The position numbers and the translations under genes are program-made. From Clostridia bacterium (GTDB lineage: Bacteria > Bacillota > Peptococcia > DRI-13 > DTU073), in NCBI GenBank assembly GCA_012842035.1, contig DUTO01000232.1, positions 1-9,457 on the forward strand: a DNA stretch of 9,457 nt, written 5' to 3'. The notes beneath the pieces were generated by a model. It did no database searches. It was not told the DNA's origin and worked only from the letters and a program-made list of their open reading frames with translations. Below are positions 6,186 through 9,457 of the stretch, one piece after another (position 1 is the first letter of the stretch; each line of letters begins with the position of its first letter).

Positions 6186-7130
6186 TTAGCTAAAAAGCTT
6201 ACTTACCGAAAGGTCTTCATGGATACGAATAATCGCCTCTCCCAGCAAAGGCGCTGTTGACAAAACCTTAATTTTAGCAATCTTTTTCTCCGCACTAAAC
6301 GGAATCGTATTTGTCACAATTATTTCCTTGATTACTGACTTTTCCAATCTTGCAATGGCTGGACCGGATAAAACAGGGTGGGTACAACACGCATATACAT
6401 CTTTAGCCCCACTCTCCTTTAAAGCCTCGGCCCCTAAAGTTATTGTTCCGGCGGTATCGATAATATCATCAATCATTACTACATTTTTCCCTTTTACATC
6501 CCCAATAATATTCATTACTTGAGCTACATTAGGACGGGGCCGTCGCTTATCAATAATGGCCAAAGGTGCCTGTAATCTATCTGCTAAACCTCTGGCTCTC
6601 GTTACTCCTCCTAAATCAGGAGAAACAACAACAAGGTCTTCCATCTGTTTGTTTAAAAAATATTCGGCAACAAGAGGTTGACCCAATAAATGGTCTACTG
6701 GAATATCAAAAAAACCTTGAATTTGACCAGCATGAAAATCAATAGACAAAATACGCCTCGCCCCCGTTGCTGTAAGCAAATTAGCCACCAGTTTAGCTGT
6801 AATCGGGTCTCTCGCTTTTGCTTTCCGATCCTGCCGCGCATAACCATAATAAGGGATCACAGCCGTAACCCGACGTGCGGAGGCCCGCCGCAAGGCATCA
6901 ATCATAATGAGTAATTCCATTAAATTATTGTTCACCGGGGCACAGGTAGGTTGAATGACAAAAGCATCTGCACCTCTTACACTTTCATTAATTACTACAC
7001 TAATTTCTCCATCACTAAAAGTCTTCACTGAAGCAGCACTAACGTCTACACCTAAATATTCCGCAATTTCCTCTGCCAACTCTTGATGAGCATTTCCGGT
7101 GAAAATTTTCAAAGTTTTATAATTAGCCAT
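6186..7130 (-). CDS. prs: Prs, ribose-phosphate pyrophosphokinase (PRPP synthase)
   Basis: Makes 5-phosphoribosyl-1-pyrophosphate from ribose 5-phosphate and ATP, the entry metabolite for purine, pyrimidine, histidine, tryptophan and NAD synthesis. It is a 314-residue class I enzyme of normal length. Visible motifs are [16 protein letters not shown] (38-53) and [23 protein letters not shown] (63-85), the ATP-binding [10 protein letters not shown] (94-103), and [11 protein letters not shown] (131-141) with catalytic His133. Also present are the flexible-loop KRRPRPN (195-201) and the PRPP loop [13 protein letters not shown] (217-229). The C-terminus SVSKLFS is typical of the bacterial enzyme. 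The ATG start has GGGAGGA upstream. It lies 14 bases after glmU with no signal between, forming a glmU-prs operon as in B. subtilis (gcaD-prs). Confidence 0.98.
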   Translation of the reverse strand: MANYKTLKIFTGNAHQELAEEIAEYLGVDVSAASVKTFSDGEISVVINESVRGADAFVIQPTCAPVNNNLMELLIMIDALRRASARRVTAVIPYYGYARQDRKAKARDPITAKLVANLLTATGARRILSIDFHAGQIQGFFDIPVDHLLGQPLVAEYFLNKQMEDLVVVSPDLGGVTRARGLADRLQAPLAIIDKRRPRPNVAQVMNIIGDVKGKNVVMIDDIIDTAGTITLGAEALKESGAKDVYACCTHPVLSGPAIARLEKSVIKEIIVTNTIPFSAEKKIAKIKVLSTAPLLGEAIIRIHEDLSVSKLFS

Positions 7131-7144
7131 GTAGGTCCTCCCTC

Positions 7145-8527
7145 TTAATTTTCTTCTTTTTTCTTACCTCTTTTCCTACCCCAATCTGCCAAGTTTTTTT
7201 GTTGCCCCCGCGCAATGGCTAAAGAACCGGCCGGAATATCTTTAGTTACAGTCGAACCGGCCCCAATATAGGCACCACGCCCCACCTTAATGGGAGCCAC
7301 AAGATTAGTATTACTTCCTACAAAAACACGATCCTCAATAAAAGTTCGATTTTTCTTTTCTCCATCATAATTACAAGTTATTGTGCCTGCTCCAATATTA
7401 ACCTCTTCCCCTAACAGACTATCCCCTACATAACTTAAATGAGGAATTTTGGAATTTTTGCCAACGAAAGAATTTTTTACTTCTACAAAATCCCCTATTT
7501 TAACATTCTCCGCGAGCTTCGTCCCCGGTCTTAAATAACTATAAGGACCGATTAAACAACCACGGCCCACTTTCGCGGCAAGCAAAAAAGAATTGTTCAC
7601 CGTACAATCTGCGCCCACAAAAGAATCAACAATTCTTGTGTATGGTCCGATTTGACAATTCTCCCCAATAGTCGTTGCCCCTTCTAAAATTACCCCGGGA
7701 TACAGAACCGTGTCTTGACCGATTTTTACCATCCTGCCGATATAAGTATGTTCAGGGTCAATAATCGTTACACCTTGCAGCATTTGTGCCTCAATAATTT
7801 CCCGACGTAAATACGCTTCTGCTTGGGCTAACTGGACACGATTATTAACTCCCAAGGCTTCATGAGAATTTTCTAAAACAAAAGTCTCCACCCGTTCATT
7901 TTGCTCTACCAAAAACTTAATTAAATCTGTAAGATAATACTCCCCTTGCACATTAGCCGGAGTCAATTTCTTTAAACCTGCCTTGACACTATCTAAATCG
8001 AAACAATAGGCTCCTGTATTAATTTCCTTAACTTCTTTTTCGGCAACTGAAGCATCTTTTTCTTCCACAATCTTTTGAATACCTCGAGATCCCTTAATCA
8101 CCCTCCCATAGCCACTAGGGTCAGCTAACATGGCCGTAAGCACAGTAGCTTTTGCTTCTGTTTGTAAATGCCTGGCTATTAATTCTTGCAAAGTTTTACT
8201 TTTTAATAAAGGGGTATCTCCACACAAAACCAAACAATTTCCCCCCGAGTATTCTCGCAATAAAGGCAAAGCTTGCTTTAAAGCATGTCCTGTTCCTAAT
8301 TGTTCTCGCTGATAAACATAACGATAACCTGCTCCTAACACTTCCTCTACCTTTTCTCCCTGATGTCCCAGGACAATAAGCACCTCTTCCACACCGGCCT
8401 GCTTCACCGTAGCCAGAACATGCTCGATCAAGGGAACACCTGCTATTTCATGTAAAACCTTTGGTTTTCTAGACTTCATTCTTGTTCCTAAACCTGCGGC
8501 CAAAATAACGGCTACCGTTGGCGACAA
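7145..8527 (-). CDS. glmU: GlmU, bifunctional GlcNAc-1-phosphate uridyltransferase / glucosamine-1-phosphate acetyltransferase
   Basis: Makes UDP-N-acetylglucosamine for peptidoglycan and other wall polymers in two steps: acetyl transfer from acetyl-CoA to glucosamine-1-phosphate, then uridylyl transfer from UTP. The 460-residue protein has both domains. The N-terminal pyrophosphorylase (1-228) shows [11 protein letters not shown] (9-19), QLGTGHA (76-82), CGDTP (102-106), YGRV (140-143), NTGAY (170-174) and GEYYLTD (195-201). The C-terminal left-handed beta-helix (about 252-437) is built from hexapeptide repeats and carries acetyltransferase residues R333, K351, H363, Y366, N377 and NYDG (386-389). 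The tail is very basic (RKRGKKK, 451-457). The start is TTG at 8527-8525, nine bases after AAGGAGG. It directly gives the expected [12 protein letters not shown]-terminus, and no better in-frame start is visible. It leads the glmU-prs operon. Confidence 0.97.
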   Translation of the reverse strand: MSPTVAVILAAGLGTRMKSRKPKVLHEIAGVPLIEHVLATVKQAGVEEVLIVLGHQGEKVEEVLGAGYRYVYQREQLGTGHALKQALPLLREYSGGNCLVLCGDTPLLKSKTLQELIARHLQTEAKATVLTAMLADPSGYGRVIKGSRGIQKIVEEKDASVAEKEVKEINTGAYCFDLDSVKAGLKKLTPANVQGEYYLTDLIKFLVEQNERVETFVLENSHEALGVNNRVQLAQAEAYLRREIIEAQMLQGVTIIDPEHTYIGRMVKIGQDTVLYPGVILEGATTIGENCQIGPYTRIVDSFVGADCTVNNSFLLAAKVGRGCLIGPYSYLRPGTKLAENVKIGDFVEVKNSFVGKNSKIPHLSYVGDSLLGEEVNIGAGTITCNYDGEKKNRTFIEDRVFVGSNTNLVAPIKVGRGAYIGAGSTVTKDIPAGSLAIARGQQKNLADWGRKRGKKKEEN

Positions 8528-8595
8528 TCCTAACCCCCTCCTTTACCTTAAAAAATCAACAGTTGCTAATCTTATTAAAATCATCATTAAATACG

Positions 8596-8636
8596 ATTAT
8601 ACTATATTTATATCATAAATATACCTCTAACGTCAT
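8596..8636 (-). promoter_or_regulatory. Candidate vegetative promoter region of glmU-prs
   Basis: Between the spoVG terminator and glmU, the minus strand holds a perfect -10 hexamer TATAAT (8601-8596), but no good -35 stands at 16-18 bases. An alternative pair is ATGACG (8636-8631), 18 bases, TATAAA (8612-8607). The region is certainly the only room for a promoter after the terminator. Which hexamers are used cannot be decided by eye. Confidence 0.5.
8603..8623. repeat. 9-bp perfect inverted repeat in the glmU promoter region
   Basis: TATATTTAT, three bases (GAT on the minus strand), ATAAATATA. The arms are perfect and sit one base upstream of the TATAAT hexamer, covering the -35 to -10 spacer. 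The shape is that of an operator for a dimeric repressor, but the sequence is pure A/T, so a chance palindrome is possible. Confidence 0.45.
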
Positions 8637-8659
8637 CTGCTTCTATAATTTTCATCAAC

Positions 8660-8689
8660 AAAAAAGGAGCCTAAACTAAGCTCCCCTTT
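8660..8689 (-). terminator. Rho-independent terminator of spoVG
   Basis: Twenty bases after the spoVG stop, the minus strand reads AAAGGGGAGC, a nine-base loop, GCTCCTTTTTT. The core GGAGC/GCTCC stem extends with two G-T wobbles and A-T pairs, and the 3' arm runs into six or more T residues. It separates spoVG from glmU. Confidence 0.88.
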
Positions 8690-8709
8690 CTTGTGCTTGG
8701 TAACTTTAC

Positions 8710-8967
8710 TTAAATTGCCTCTTCGTAAGCCTTTAAAACAGCGGTTTGAATAACTTCACGAGCATCAGAAGAAATGGGATGCGCAATATCCCTATATTCT
8801 CCATCAGGCATTTTCCTACTGGGCATCGCTACAAACAATCCATTATTACCTTCTACTACTTTAACATCATGAACCACAAAAGAGTCATCAAATGTAATGG
8901 AAACAACAGCCTTCATTCTACCTTCATAATTTATTTTTCTAATCCGTATATCTGTAATATTTATCAA
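8710..8967 (-). CDS. spoVG: SpoVG, sporulation and septation regulator
   Basis: Small nucleic-acid-binding regulator. In B. subtilis it is controlled by sigma-H and affects asymmetric septation and spore cortex formation, and homologues bind DNA and RNA. The 85-residue product matches the family almost end to end: [17 protein letters not shown] at 4-20 and the signature [14 protein letters not shown] at 30-43, followed by [22 protein letters not shown] at 44-65 and a C-terminal helix to 85. It lacks the longer acidic tail of the 97-residue B. subtilis protein. The start is TTG at 8967, nine bases after AGGTGG, and gives MINITDIR where B. subtilis has MEVTDVR. No ATG or GTG in frame would give a full N-terminus. 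It stands as a single-gene unit between a sigma-H promoter and a terminator, upstream of glmU as in B. subtilis. Confidence 0.97.
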   Translation of the reverse strand: MINITDIRIRKINYEGRMKAVVSITFDDSFVVHDVKVVEGNNGLFVAMPSRKMPDGEYRDIAHPISSDAREVIQTAVLKAYEEAI

Positions 8968-9020
8968 GCTTACTCACCACCTTCCCCTAAACTAACTAAT
9001 TAGCCTTATTTGTCTTTGTC

Positions 9021-9049
9021 TTATTCGTCATAAAAGTAATATTTCCTGC
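9021..9049 (-). promoter_or_regulatory. Sigma-H promoter of spoVG
   Basis: On the minus strand the -35 element is GCAGGAAAT (9049-9041) and the -10 element is GACGAATAA (9029-9021), with an 11-base spacer. This fits the sigma-H consensus RnAGGAWWW, 11-12 bases, RnnGAATWW at every fixed position. The known B. subtilis spoVG promoter is likewise a sigma-H promoter with AGGA and GAAT cores. The start site would be near 9013, about 45 bases before the TTG start codon. Confidence 0.88.
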
Positions 9050-9057
9050 TTTTCTTT

Positions 9058-9090
9058 GTGAAATTTCCCATAATTTAGTTTTTTTTACAT
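9058..9090 (-). promoter_or_regulatory. A/T-rich tract upstream of the spoVG promoter
   Basis: Directly upstream of the sigma-H -35 element the minus strand has a long A-run (eight A) followed by CTAAATTATGGGAAATTT, including AAATT/AATTT arms. B. subtilis spoVG also has an A/T-rich box upstream of its promoter, where AbrB represses and which stimulates transcription. The equivalence here rests on position and composition only. Confidence 0.4.
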
Positions 9091-9111
9091 TATGCCCGAC
9101 CTTTGCTCTAC

Positions 9112-9457
9112 TTAAGAACATAACATCTTTTCTACTAAAACTAAGTCACTAAGTTTGTCTACATCTAAACCAATTTCCGGATATGGCGAAATCACTCCGA
9201 CACCTTTGACACCAGCCAATAACCTCGCCACTTCTTTCTCTACATCTTTAATTGAAAGTCGTCTCAATAAATAAGACAGCACTAATTTACGATTAAGATG
9301 AGTCAACAAAGAAAACGGCTTTTTTCTTAATCGCACCAACTCTTCCGCCTCCCACGCACACTTTTCCACAACGTGAGGTTTAACCAATAAAAGATTACCA
9401 CCGGTAAAGACACCTTCTTTTAAATGGACATAACGAAGCAAAATATCCCGGGGTAAA
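9112..9457 (-). CDS. MobA-like NTP-transferase family protein (3' end only)
   Basis: The reading frame is open to the window edge, so the start lies beyond 9457. A TTG at 9441 is only an internal codon, because conserved sequence continues upstream of it (LPRDILLRYVHLKEG). The visible 114 residues are the C-terminal part of a GT-A-fold nucleotidyltransferase of the NTP_transf_3 kind. They include YVHLKEGVFTGGNLLLVKP, where the GGN segment follows the second metal/substrate region, and the ending PEIGLDVDKLSDLVLVEKML, typical of this family's C-terminus. The catalytic N-terminal signature lies outside the window. The substrate is unknown. Cofactor or sugar nucleotide transfer are both possible, and nothing here ties it to molybdenum cofactor. 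The TAA stop is 63 bases before the spoVG promoter, with no clear terminator between. Confidence 0.75.
   Translation of the reverse strand, partial: LPRDILLRYVHLKEGVFTGGNLLLVKPHVVEKCAWEAEELVRLRKKPFSLLTHLNRKLVLSYLLRRLSIKDVEKEVARLLAGVKGVGVISPYPEIGLDVDKLSDLVLVEKMLCS

Noticed and set aside
8990..9111. A terminator, riboswitch or small RNA between the NTP-transferase and spoVG
   Set aside because: Apart from the sigma-H promoter and an A/T-rich tract, no strong hairpin with a T-run or conserved RNA fold is visible.
9112..9441. Complete small gene starting at TTG 9441
   Set aside because: The frame stays open to the window edge and the upstream codons (LPRDI) continue the family sequence, so this is the end of a longer gene.

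Overview
The window comes from the chromosome of an endospore-forming, Gram-positive, low-GC bacterium, most likely a member of the Clostridia. Three things support this. The sporulation genes spoVT, fin and spoVG are all present. The gene order spoVG-glmU-prs-pth-fin-mfd-spoVT is the conserved Firmicutes block. The extra PPIase between mfd and spoVT, and the NTP-transferase before spoVG, fit Clostridia better than Bacillus as far as I recall. All nine genes lie on the minus strand, so transcription runs from high to low coordinates. The coding strand is purine-rich, as expected for a leading strand. I see no mobile element, CRISPR array, tRNA or rRNA.

Layout in the direction of transcription: the 3' end of a MobA-like nucleotidyltransferase (9457-9112, cut by the window edge). 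Then spoVG (8967-8710), preceded by an excellent sigma-H promoter (9049-9021) and followed by its own terminator (8689-8660). Then glmU (8527-7145) and prs (7130-6186), a two-gene unit with an AT-rich promoter carrying a 9-bp inverted repeat, closed by a strong terminator (6179-6143). Then pth (6120-5548), a small four-motif PrsW-like membrane protein (5496-5107) and fin (5089-4850). Then mfd (4764-1228), probably with its own promoter, and a SurA/PrsA-like lipoprotein PPIase (1188-175), closed by a terminator (170-135). Last is the first 18 codons of spoVT (56-1), behind a near-consensus sigma-G-type promoter (132-102).

The genes combine housekeeping and sporulation. GlmU makes UDP-GlcNAc for the wall, Prs makes PRPP, Pth recycles peptidyl-tRNA, Mfd couples repair to transcription, and the PPIase folds exported proteins. 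SpoVG, Fin and SpoVT act in the sporulation sigma cascade (sigma-H stage, sigma-F to sigma-G switch, sigma-G stage), and the promoters readable here fit that assignment.

Most of the region is conserved and ordinary. The part that deserves attention is the 129-aa membrane protein between pth and fin. It carries the EExxK / FxxxE / H / HxxxN motif set of PrsW-type intramembrane proteases in an unusually short chain, and it directly precedes the gene of an anti-sigma factor.
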